From assembly GCF_000218685.1 (NCBI RefSeq), contig NW_006763290.1:3044615-3108614 (forward strand): a stretch of DNA of 64,000 nt. Direction: 5' to 3'. The notes beneath the pieces were generated by a model. That model saw only the letters and a program-made list of their open reading frames with translations. It was not told where the DNA came from and made no database searches. This document shows, one piece after another, positions 1-8,481 of this stretch (the stretch's first letter is position 1; each line of letters starts with the position of its first letter). The translations under genes and the position numbers were made by a program. The stretch is from Serpula lacrymans var. lacrymans S7.9. Lineage: Eukaryota > Basidiomycota > Agaricomycetes > Boletales > Serpulaceae.

Positions 1-541
1 AACAAGTGGACCACCCCCTGATAACCATTTGGACCAGGGTTTCTTACTATAACTTTTATGTACTTTTCAAATACTATAGTGTGTGTAGTCGGGGATTGAG
101 ACCCATTACTCAGCTGGGAAGAGGTAGATCTGCAGATAGCAAGCGGTGACCCCCAGTTACATTTTTTTACATTTACAAAGAGAACAAGTCAACATGACAT
201 GGCAAAACCAACCTGATGTCAACACTCTGTTGCACAACATGTGTGCACAGATTCTGACATTGACTATGCAGCTTGCTGAGCTTCAGACAAACCCCCCTGA
301 AGCAGTTGAGCAAAAATTCAACAAAAAAGTCAAGATCGTTGCTGACCCTGGCGCTTTCAAAGGACACCAGGCTTGATTTGTGGAATGGTGGATCAAGGCG
401 AACTGGGATGCATTTGCCGATGATTTTGAGATAGCAACAGCTGTGCTATCAAGACTAAAAAAACCTGTGGCGGGTCTATACACCCAAGTTAGACTCCAGG
501 AGTGCTACACTGCCAATCACTGGCCTACATGGGATGATCTC
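1..541 (+). pseudogene. Ty3/gypsy leader and gag N-terminal fragment
   Basis: This is the 5' leader and the first part of gag from a relative of the minus-strand element that follows. The leader (about 1-190) matches the leader at roughly 5890-6065 in reverse complement, and the protein from an ATG at 194 matches that element's gag (AVLSRLKKPVAG against AVLSRLKGPVAG; shared VRLQECYTA and PTWDDL). The frame is broken by a TGA at 374-376, at a point where the relative reads arginine. Coding stops abruptly at 541, exactly where the LTR of the next element begins. No LTR of its own is visible, so it is truncated on both sides. Gag would have formed the virus-like particle; this copy cannot. Confidence 0.8.
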
Positions 542-931
542 TGTAACAACCAAGAGTTAGTTACTCTGGCGCACACAGGAACACACTATAAAGGTAGTGG
601 AAGATGGGGAGTGGGTACCCCTTGGGCTGCAGTGAGTTAGTTGGTATACAACAGGAGGACTCGCTGAGGAGTCTCCTGGATCTATTGGGGTATATATACT
701 ACTACAGGTTTGTTTGTACATGTGTACTATACAGTTGATGAAGGCAGTGGCTGATGATGTCATAGGGTCTAGCCCGTATGGCCAGCTCTACTGCGTGAGA
801 GAGTTAAGTCTAAAAGTAAAAGAAAGGCAACGCGGCGCGAGAAAGGGAAATGCCGCGTGGCACTTAAAGTATAAAGTTAAAGCGGAGAATAAAAAGGAAA
901 GGAGATGTCCGGAAATTGTGTTATCGTAACA
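542..931 (-). repeat. 3' LTR of the Ty3/gypsy element
   Basis: A 390-bp terminal repeat with ends TGTTACG and GTTACA on the sense (minus) strand. It is almost identical to 6398-6786. It contains a TATATATA box and a conserved R-like stretch ending in CTCTTGGTTGTTACA that recurs in the solo LTRs at 22061, 27982 and 31632. Confidence 0.92.
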
Positions 932-948
932 CTACCCCCCTTCTAAGG
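932..948 (-). other. Polypurine tract of the Ty3/gypsy element
   Basis: On the sense (minus) strand a purine run with six consecutive G directly precedes the 3' LTR, as expected for the primer of plus-strand DNA synthesis. It overlaps the last codons of pol, which ends at 943. Confidence 0.7.
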
Positions 949-3900
949 CTCGACTTCCAGGCGAGACCAAATTCCGGAGGTAGTGGTAAAATTTTCGGGC
1001 ATAGGTTGAAAGAGGGAATTAAAAAGGTTTGAATCCATGCCTCTAAGCTTCCTGGGAGCTGAGGGATTCCTAGAATAAAATTTGCGAACAGCGTCGCGGG
1101 AGTTTTCCAGATGGGATTCTGGTTCCCACGTTCTGTCCTCGTCTCCATAGCCCTTCCATAGGACCAGGAACTCTAATTTTCCACGCTTCAAGCGTGCATC
1201 TACCACTCGTTCGACTTCGAACTCTTCTCCACCTTCCTGGGTGACTACTACCGGACCGGGCCGGTCTACGCGCTGTCCCGGCAGCGGTCCTTTGTAGGGT
1301 TTTACACGGCTAATGTTAACCGTGGGTACCACCCTCATTTGTTTTGGGAGTTCCAGCTCCACCGCATTAGGTTTGACTTCCTTAATCCGGTAAGGGCCAA
1401 TCCACTTTTCGGTCAGTTTTCTAGACTGCCGGTCTTTTAATTTCAAGTGGTCGGTGTCTAACCAGACCAGGTCGCCGACCTTGTAATCAGGGGCCTTAGA
1501 GCGTCTACGCTCTGCCCTGTCTTTCATCTGCTCCGCAGTTTTAAATAGCGCTTTGCGCGTTTCGTCCAAGACAGACTTCATGTCTTTTGCCATGTTCCCA
1601 GCAGCCTCGTTTTTGCTTTTGCCAGGTTCTACACCCATTCTGGGGAGGTACGATCTAGTAACCTCGAATGGTGCCTTTCCTGTAGCCGACGACTGTTTAA
1701 TATTATAAGAGAACTGGGCTATCTTTAGCCACTTGGCCCAATCTGTCTGTCTGTCGTTAATAAATATCCGGAGATACTGTTTCAACTCCTGGTTGAGTCT
1801 CTCCGTTTGTCCATCGGTTTGCGGATGGAACACCGTGGATAATTTAGGTTTGATGCCCAGCATCTGGCATAATTCTTTCGTAAATTCGCTAGCAAATTGC
1901 GGTCCTCTATCGGAGATTACCGTTTCTGGTAACCCATGGATTGACCATACTAAATCCTTAAATAGGTCTGCTGTACCGGCGGCGGCGATGGTTTTGTTGG
2001 TGGGTATGAATACCACTTCTTTGGAGAAGCGGTCTACTACCACCATTACTGAATCGTACCCGTTTGACTCGGGCAGATCCGTCGTGAAGTCTACCGATAT
2101 ATCCTGCCAGGGGCCAGCTGGTATCGGGTTTGGCATGAGTTTACCGGCCGGCGGTTGATGGGAGTTCTTGGCCATGGCGCATCTCAGACAGGATTTTACG
2201 TATTCCTGTACGTTTTTGACCATGCCCGGCCACATGTAGTTTCTGGAGATCAACTCCATCGTTTGTTGCCATCCAGGGTGCCCAGCCACTGGAGTGTCAT
2301 GATGTCTATCTATTGCCTTGATCCTTGCGGACTCAGGCACATAGATTTTGTTTTTGAAATGAAAGAGCCCGTCTTTCCATAAATAGTTTTCATTGCCGTC
2401 AAGGCGCGCCTTTTCCTCTGGGGAGATGTCTTTTCTAAAGACTTCTAGGAGGTCGGAATCTTGCCCGATTCTAACATTGGCGACCCTTGATTGATCTATC
2501 AGGGTGACACCTTTGTTGTCATCTTCAATGCCGTTGGCATGATCCTCTCTTCTAGATAAAGCATCCGCTTTCCCCATTGAGCTTCCTGGCTTATGAATTA
2601 ATTTATAATTGAACCTTGACAAGTACACCGCGTAGCGGGCCTGTCTCCAGTTCAGGTCTCGGGCTGTCATGAAGTACTCCAGGTTCTTATGATCGGTCCA
2701 AATTTCGAATTGGTGCCTAGCACCTTCTAAGTAGTGCCGCCAGTGCTCTAAAGCTCTAATGATGGCCAGCATCTCCTTGTCGTATATTTGATAGTTGCGC
2801 TCTGTAGGCAACAAACTATGCGATAAATAGGCACAAGGCCTCCAAAGATCATCAGGGCATTTGATTGATAGAACAGCCGCAGTGGCGAAGTCAGAAGAGT
2901 CGGTTTCTAGCCGGAACTCTTTGTCTAATTCAGGGAATGCCAATATGGGCGCTGTTGTAAATGCCTGTTTAAGCTTATCAAAAGCTTCCTGTTCTTTGGC
3001 GCCCCAATGCCAAACAAGGTCCTTTTTGGTGAGATCGTTCAACGGTCTCGTGATTTTTGCGAAGTCTTCAATAAACCTTCGGTAGAAATTACCTAAGCCT
3101 AGGAAGGCCCTAACTCCTTTGACGCGAGTAGGTTCTGGCCATTCCAAAATAGCTTGAACTTTCTCAGGGTTCATCCTGATTCCGTTCTGGCCTATGATCA
3201 TACCGAGGAAGTCTACTTCCTTCACTTTAAAATTACATTTTTCGGGTTTAACGAATAGGTCCCGTTCCTGTAAGCGTCGAAGGACTTCTTGCACGATCCT
3301 GTCATGCTCAGCCTCATCGTCCGACTTTGTAAATAATAATAAATCGTCAATGTAAATGACGACACAGTTTTCCATATCCGCAAAGATCTCGTTCATCATG
3401 CTCTGGAAGGTCGCCGGTGAATTGGTCAACCCAAAGAACATAACAAGGGGTTCAAAAGATCCTCGGTGGCACGTGAACGCGGCCTTCCAAGCATCTTCCT
3501 CTTTGATTCGTACATTGTTGTACCCCCATCTGAGATCCATCTTTGTCAGGATCTTGGCGCCAGCCAATTTGTCCACCAGCTGACTAATCAAAGGCAGCGG
3601 ATACGCATTTTTAACTGTGTGCTCATTCACGTAACGATAGTCCATAATCATTCGCTTTTTACCATCCTTTTTAGGAATGAAGAACACCGGGGACGTCATA
3701 GGACTTTTGGAAGGTCTGATGTAACCCTTCCTAAGTTGTTCGTCTATGAAACTAGATACCTCGTCTCTTTCAGGAGCAGAGAGCAGTATCATGTGTCCCT
3801 TCCTTGGTTTGAAGGTGTCTTTCAAATCTATAGCATGGTCCCAAGGCTTAGCCTCTGGGAAGCGCTCTGATTTGTGTTTCGAAAAGACTTTCCAGAAGTC

Positions 3901-4806
3901 GTGGTACTCGGGAGGTACCAGCCTCTTAATCTCTTCCTCAGGTTTTACCTCATCATCATCGTCGTCGATCTTTTCTAAAGATCTGAGCTCGTAAATGTGA
4001 CTAGCGTTTAACTTTTCGAGACGCTCATTGTGACGGACATGATTTGGTTTACCCAAGTTTACACATTCCTGGGGACAACGTGACAATGTGACAACCCCTG
4101 TCTGCCAGTTGATCTCAGGATTGTGTTTAAATAGCCAGGTCCAGCCTAAGATTAAATTAATCTTCCCTAGTTGGGTAGCCTCGGCAGTGACTCGTTCTCT
4201 GTGTCCTTGGTATTCGACCACAAAAGAACATTTGTGTGTAATACAGCCACCTGCGTTAAGCGTACCGTCAACGTTATAGACGGGAATAGATGTTTCTAAT
4301 TTTACAAGGGGGAGTCCAATTTGCTCCGCCCAGACCTGATCTATGAAGATCCCGTTAGCGCCTGAATCAAGCAGTGCGCTTGTTGAGTGTACTTTGCCCC
4401 TGGCAAGATTTTCCACGCCAACGTCTAAACGGATCTCTTTTTGGAATAAATATGTGCGCATCAACACACGCCTTGGGATTTCGGGAAAGGGTGGCTCTGA
4501 AGAAGAAGAAGAAGAAGGAATCTTGAATGACACATGTTTTTCTATTTTTGTTTTACCAGAATCAAGCACCCTAGTGTTTGTCTCGCCGGGGCCACGCTCC
4601 AAGGGAGACGCTGGTGCAGCGGTAGTATCATAAATATTGCAGTTACATTTCTTCATACAAGTACATACTTCTGATAACAAATTTAAAAACTTATTTACAA
4701 ATTGGGGAGCCATCCCCGTCATTCCGTTATTGCTCGTGCAACACCCCGGAGCAGGGGCCACTTTGTTGTGGTTTACTTCATTTTTACCAGGAGCTAAGGC
4801 ACCCAA
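943..4806 (-). CDS. Ty3/gypsy pol polyprotein (PR-RT-RH-INT-chromodomain)
   Basis: An uninterrupted frame of about 1287 codons. Domains in order: aspartic protease (LLDSGANGIFID, about residue 145), reverse transcriptase (active site YIDDLLLFT, about 495), RNase H (LETDSSDFATAAVLS, then YDKEMLAIIRALEHWRHYLEG), zinc-binding integrase N-terminus (HHDTPVAGHPG followed by CLRC), integrase core with DDE residues (SVDFTTDLP, VISDRGPQF, then the downstream acidic residue after HPQTDGQTER), and a C-terminal chromodomain (FEVERVVDARLKRGKLEFLV, then LWKGYGDEDRTWEPESHL). There is no ATG near the upstream edge. The frame runs open across the end of gag in the -1 register, so translation most likely enters by a -1 frameshift at 4827-4833 rather than at a separate start. 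All catalytic motifs look intact, so this is potentially active enzyme. Confidence 0.95.
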   Translation of the reverse strand: MGALAPGKNEVNHNKVAPAPGCCTSNNGMTGMAPQFVNKFLNLLSEVCTCMKKCNCNIYDTTAAPASPLERGPGETNTRVLDSGKTKIEKHVSFKIPSSSSSSEPPFPEIPRRVLMRTYLFQKEIRLDVGVENLARGKVHSTSALLDSGANGIFIDQVWAEQIGLPLVKLETSIPVYNVDGTLNAGGCITHKCSFVVEYQGHRERVTAEATQLGKINLILGWTWLFKHNPEINWQTGVVTLSRCPQECVNLGKPNHVRHNERLEKLNASHIYELRSLEKIDDDDDEVKPEEEIKRLVPPEYHDFWKVFSKHKSERFPEAKPWDHAIDLKDTFKPRKGHMILLSAPERDEVSSFIDEQLRKGYIRPSKSPMTSPVFFIPKKDGKKRMIMDYRYVNEHTVKNAYPLPLISQLVDKLAGAKILTKMDLRWGYNNVRIKEEDAWKAAFTCHRGSFEPLVMFFGLTNSPATFQSMMNEIFADMENCVVIYIDDLLLFTKSDDEAEHDRIVQEVLRRLQERDLFVKPEKCNFKVKEVDFLGMIIGQNGIRMNPEKVQAILEWPEPTRVKGVRAFLGLGNFYRRFIEDFAKITRPLNDLTKKDLVWHWGAKEQEAFDKLKQAFTTAPILAFPELDKEFRLETDSSDFATAAVLSIKCPDDLWRPCAYLSHSLLPTERNYQIYDKEMLAIIRALEHWRHYLEGARHQFEIWTDHKNLEYFMTARDLNWRQARYAVYLSRFNYKLIHKPGSSMGKADALSRREDHANGIEDDNKGVTLIDQSRVANVRIGQDSDLLEVFRKDISPEEKARLDGNENYLWKDGLFHFKNKIYVPESARIKAIDRHHDTPVAGHPGWQQTMELISRNYMWPGMVKNVQEYVKSCLRCAMAKNSHQPPAGKLMPNPIPAGPWQDISVDFTTDLPESNGYDSVMVVVDRFSKEVVFIPTNKTIAAAGTADLFKDLVWSIHGLPETVISDRGPQFASEFTKELCQMLGIKPKLSTVFHPQTDGQTERLNQELKQYLRIFINDRQTDWAKWLKIAQFSYNIKQSSATGKAPFEVTRSYLPRMGVEPGKSKNEAAGNMAKDMKSVLDETRKALFKTAEQMKDRAERRRSKAPDYKVGDLVWLDTDHLKLKDRQSRKLTEKWIGPYRIKEVKPNAVELELPKQMRVVPTVNISRVKPYKGPLPGQRVDRPGPVVVTQEGGEEFEVERVVDARLKRGKLEFLVLWKGYGDEDRTWEPESHLENSRDAVRKFYSRNPSAPRKLRGMDSNLFNSLFQPMPENFTTTSGIWSRLEVEP

Positions 4807-4833
4807 GTGACCTAAGCCCCGAATTCTTTTCCC
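4790..4833 (-). promoter_or_regulatory. Predicted -1 programmed frameshift signal (gag to pol)
   Basis: On the sense strand the heptamer G GGA AAA (4833-4827) is in the zero frame of gag, in the canonical X XXY YYZ form. A 6-nt spacer (GAATTC, 4826-4821) follows, then a stem-loop: GGGGCTTAGG (4820-4811) pairs with CCTTAGCTCC (4799-4790) around an 11-nt loop, with one G-U pair and one mismatch. The gag stop TAG (4814-4812) lies inside the stem. A -1 slip leads straight into the long pol frame without a stop. Spacing and layout match the classical eukaryotic/retroviral signal; function is inferred. Confidence 0.75.
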
Positions 4834-5873
4834 TGAGCCTTCATTTTGTTGACCTGTTGGTCATAGAAGAAGGCCCGGATTTCGTCGTAAGAACGACCGG
4901 CCAAAGAGTTGAGCCGATCGTCCGGCTTTTCGATTTCTAGTTGGCGCGCCTGGCGCCCTTGATTATTTTTTTGTTGGGCAGCCTGCGCCCTGTTTCTACA
5001 GTCTCGGGACATGTGTCCCTCTTGGCCGCAGTTGTAACAGTTGCCCTTGAATCTGCGCATTTGTCCGCCTTGGACCGCGCCGATATCCATAGGAGCACCC
5101 TGTCCTGGCTGCAGCCCGAACGGCTTGAACCCGTGAGAGTGATTATGATGTTGGTTTGATGACCCAGGGCGCCTCTGGGGTGTGGTGGTTTGTTTGGTGG
5201 ACCCGCCACCTTGGTGCATAGCGTAGAGCTCCATGGCCCTACCGACTCGTCGGACTTCCTTGGCTGCCAGAGCCAGGTCGTCACTTCTTGTATCCTGCAG
5301 GTAGATCTGTTCTGCAATGCGAGGGTTCACATTGCGTTCCAGCAGTTCTACTGCGTGTTCGTTACCTAACCCTCCTTGGATGGAGAGGGCCAGGAACCGG
5401 GTGACATAATCATCCGTCCTCATGTTTCCTTGTTTGAAGGAACGGATTTGCTGACGCGCCCAGTCTCGCTCAGCTTGCGGTTTGAAATATTTTTTGATCT
5501 CTTTCTTCAGATCGTCCCAGGTAGGCCACACACCCGCGGTGTAGCATTCCTGGAGTCTTACTTGGGCGTATCGACCCGCCACAGGTCCTTTTAGGCGAGA
5601 TAGCACCGCAGTGGCTACCTCAAAATCGTCGGCGAAAGCGTCCCAGTTCGCCTTGACCCAAATCTGGAGCTTGATCCACCATTTGGCAAATCGCGCTCAG
5701 TCTCCTTCGAAGGCGCCAGGGTCAGCGACGACTTCGACTTTCTTGTTAAACTTTTTCTCTACCGAGGGGGTTGCTACAGGGGGGTTGGCCTGTATCTCGG
5801 CGAGCTGCGAGGTTAATTCCGCTATCTGCACACGCATTGCGTGCAGTAGCGCATTCATATCTTGCGACGACAT
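4812..5873 (-). pseudogene. Ty3/gypsy gag with zinc knuckle, one nonsense codon
   Basis: A gag frame of about 354 codons from ATG at 5873. It has a capsid-like retrotransposon gag region (WVKANWDAFADDFEVA, then LSRLKGPVAGRYAQVRL) and a C-terminal CCHC zinc knuckle (CYNCGQEGHMSRDC, near 5030). A single TGA at 5697-5699, about codon 59, interrupts it; a CGA-to-TGA change would explain it. A shorter product could start at the internal ATG at 5606. Gag packages the RNA in cytoplasmic particles. The rest of the frame is clean, so inactivation is recent or the element relies on gag from other copies. Confidence 0.88.
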
Positions 5874-6385
5874 GTCGACTTGTTCTCTTTGGGTAACGTA
5901 AAAATAGGTAACTGGGGGTCCCCGCTTGCTATCTGCGGATCAACCTCTTCCCAGCTGAGTATCGGATCTCAATCTCCGACTACCCACACTATAGTATTTG
6001 AAAAAGTATATAAAAATGTAAACGTAATAAACCCTGGTCCGAACGGTTGTCAGGGGGTGGTCCGCTTGTTAAGCTGTCAACCCTTCTCCAGACTGGCGGA
6101 GGCAAGTGCCCGGCCTGGTCAGAGGTATTCGAAAGTGAAAGTTTGTATTTTAAATCTAATCAACAGTGGTTCCACACCGACTGCTGAGCTAAGGTACTCC
6201 CCTTAACGCTGGGGGCCGCGTATCGAAGGTTTTGGGTTCTTCTCCCAAAGCACTACAAGGCCGTCGCTAGGAGCGCACCTATCTGCTATGTGGGATATTC
6301 CTAACCGCTAACCAATCTCCTTCACCCTGGAGTCCGGGTGCCCAAATGATGGGACTTCTGCACACACGTGCGAGAGAGTAGAAAG

Positions 6386-6397
6386 AGCGAGTCCTAA
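6386..6397 (-). promoter_or_regulatory. Primer-binding site, self-priming type
   Basis: Just inside the 5' LTR the sense strand reads TT then AGGACTCGCT. It does not begin with TGG, as a site for a tRNA 3' end would. Its 10-nt core (6386-6395) is the exact complement of AGCGAGTCCT within the LTR (6512-6521), which begins 33 nt after the start of the TATATATA box (6547-6554), the expected transcription start. This is the arrangement known from Tf1 and sushi-group elements, in which the 5' end of the transcript primes its own reverse transcription. Confidence 0.7.
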
Positions 6398-6786
6398 TGT
6401 AACAACCAAGAGTTAGTTACTCTGGCGCACACAGGAACACACTATAAAGGTAGTGGAAGATGGGGAGTGGGTACCCCTTGGGCTGCAGTGAGTTAGTTGG
6501 TATACAACAGGAGGACTCGCTGAGGAGTCTCCTGGATCTATTGGGGTATATATACTACTACAGGATGTTTGTACATGTGTACTATACAGTTGATGAAGGC
6601 AGTGGCTGATGATGTCATAGGGTCTAGCCCGTATGGCCAGCTCCACTGCGTGAGAGAGTTAAGTCTAAAAGTAAAAGAAAGGCAACGCGGCGCGAGAAAG
6701 GGAAATGCCGCGTGGCACTTAAAGTATAAAGTTAAAGCGGAGAATAAAAAGGAAAGGAGATGTCCGGAAATTGTGTTATCGTAACA
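6398..6786 (-). repeat. 5' LTR of the Ty3/gypsy element
   Basis: 389 bp, near-identical to 542-931. On the sense strand it carries TATATATA (6547-6554), the predicted transcription start around 6521, and the conserved 3' end CTCTTGGTTGTTACA. It is the promoter-bearing LTR of the element. Confidence 0.92.
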
Positions 6787-6959
6787 AGGGGTGAGATGGG
6801 GAATCGGCTTAGCTTGTGCACTAGACCCTTCCATGGACCTTGGTCCCTAGCTTGTTGGAAGTGGATGGAGGAGAAGTAGAGGATAAAAAGGAGCAGAGTA
6901 AAGATTCTTCGGAGAAGGATCAGAAAGGACTTAGAAAAGGACTGGTAAGAAAGCAAGGG

Positions 6960-7225
6960 AATCTAGTTGATATTCAAACTGCAGGAATGGAGTACAGGAG
7001 TTACAGCTTATATACTGTCGGGGGAGCAGGAGCTTGTAAGGAGTAACTTGTAATGTAGGTACGGAGTTCCATGTGGATAATTATCTAGCGAGAGGAGAAT
7101 GTATGTGCAAGGAGTGTATTATAAGGTCTAACTACAGAGTCCACAAGGAATACTAGAACATGTGAGGAGAATGTATGGCGGACTAGAAGTCCGGTGCAGG
7201 ATAGGAAAGCTCTGTGTAGAGCGGA
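6960..7225. repeat. Dispersed repeat of unknown class, copy 1
   Basis: About 265 bp with a diverged second copy in the same orientation at 51494-51745. Shared blocks include GGAGTACAGGAG, TTGTAAGGAGTAA, AGAGTTCCATG or GGAGTTCCATG, and ATAAGGTCTAA. It truncates the 3' end of the Helitron helicase frame. No coding capacity, target-site duplication or terminal motif could be recognised, so it may be the edge of a larger element or an old LTR. Confidence 0.55.
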
Positions 7226-8470
7226 TTGGCCATATGTAGTCTGGGTGTTATTCAGCCGCAGCGTACTCACAAGATCCTTGCTAAACAATGCTTGATCTTG
7301 TACCAGTGTCAATTGACTGAAATCTCTGGTAAAAATTACATTAACCCCTCCAAAAGGTTTGTTTACACTTAGTGGATTCCATGCTTCAGCAGCGCTGATT
7401 CTATGGGAGATATCACTCAATAGATGAGCAGACACCATAGAGATCTTGTCTATGACAAGGTACTCAATATGTCGCCAAATGCCTTCTAAGTCTTCTTGTT
7501 TTGGTTTGTGAGCCGTCTTAGGCAGGAATGTCAGTGCATGGATAGTGTAGCCGTTGATCAAAACAGTGGCACAACCAGTTGGTACACTCATTATATCCTT
7601 GTCAAAAGGGTTTTTGCGCTTGAATAATTCCAAAATTGCGGAAATGAGGTGGCTCTTTCCAGATCCTCCTATACCGGCAACATGCAGAAGAAGTTGATTT
7701 GGGTTGTTGCGAAGGAAGTGTTCTCTGACAATGCGGAATGCTTGGTGCTGTTTGGTGTTGTTCATGATTCCTGTATCTGTTGCCACGTTTGTCAAGATAT
7801 CTGCAGTCATAGTTTGTATGTGTGGTATTGATAGTTGTGAGCGAGGTGGGATGGAACGAGGCCCAGCAATATCAACAACTTGGGTGGTCGGTTCAGCATC
7901 ACAGCATTGACATTTACTGGGATGAGTATAGTCATCTGCAGAAGATGTATCAGAGGTCGGTTGTTTCTGTCTTTTAATTTCTTTCCTCATTGTCGCTTGC
8001 ATTGCCACTAATGATTTGTCGCTATCACTCATCATGGATGGATGAGGAAAGTTTGCGGTTTTGTTGGGCTCCCCAGAGGTGCCCAAAATTCTACACCGCT
8101 TCAAGGTGCACAATATCCCATTATTTTGGCTTTCCTCAGTGTATAAAGTGTCTTTGTTTGATTGGATCATAGTGTCATTTAAGTCCATTGCTTGCAGTGA
8201 AGGGTCATTTAACAATAACTGCCTGAGGCCCTCAATGTCATGTGAAGCCGTGTTATCCACTCCCAGAAAAATATCCAGTTGATTAGGGTCCGATCGACGC
8301 AAATGTGAGTACTGATCTCTTGCATCTGTACATTCATATTCAATGTTCATATTTGCTATGGTTGCTCTGTGGTGGGATGGGAAGTCGAACACTTTGAAAG
8401 CTTCTGTCCAAGTTGTCTCAGGAGACTTTAGATTGTTTGCATTTTTCCAGGGCTTGAAAAGTATTAACAC
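7085..8470 (-). pseudogene. Helitron PIF1-type helicase domain, truncated and mutated
   Basis: A 461-codon frame whose C-terminal half is a PIF1/Helitron helicase. Walker A is GIGGSGKSH (about residue 268). The Walker B equivalent reads YLVIDKISM where the family has DE, and the next motif reads GGVNVIFTRDFSQL where GD is usual. The frame then leaves helicase sequence near 7250 and runs into a dispersed repeat, so motifs IV-VI are missing. In intact elements this domain unwinds DNA during rolling-circle transposition. Lost Walker B acidity and truncation mean it is dead. It is the 3' part of the RepHel protein whose Rep part lies at 8482-11604. Confidence 0.8.
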
Positions 8471-8481
8471 ATTGCATGCAA

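Larger units (their letters stand above)
542..6786 (-). mobile_element. Near full-length chromodomain Ty3/gypsy retrotransposon
   Basis: A minus-strand LTR retrotransposon of about 6.2 kb. The order along its sense strand is 5' LTR (6398-6786), primer site, leader, gag, pol, polypurine tract, 3' LTR (542-931). The LTRs differ by only a few bases (for example one 1-nt indel near 708 and a T/C difference near 788), so the insertion is recent. Pol is uninterrupted, whereas gag has one in-frame stop. The C-terminal chromodomain places it among fungal chromoviruses, which are thought to target heterochromatin. The flanking bases (atctc on the left, agggg on the right) are not a target-site duplication, so at least one flank has been rearranged since insertion. 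Confidence 0.93.

Noticed and set aside
1733..2158. Plus-strand frames of 60-140 codons opposite the gypsy pol gene
   Set aside because: They are antisense shadows of the conserved pol frame and carry no protein motif.
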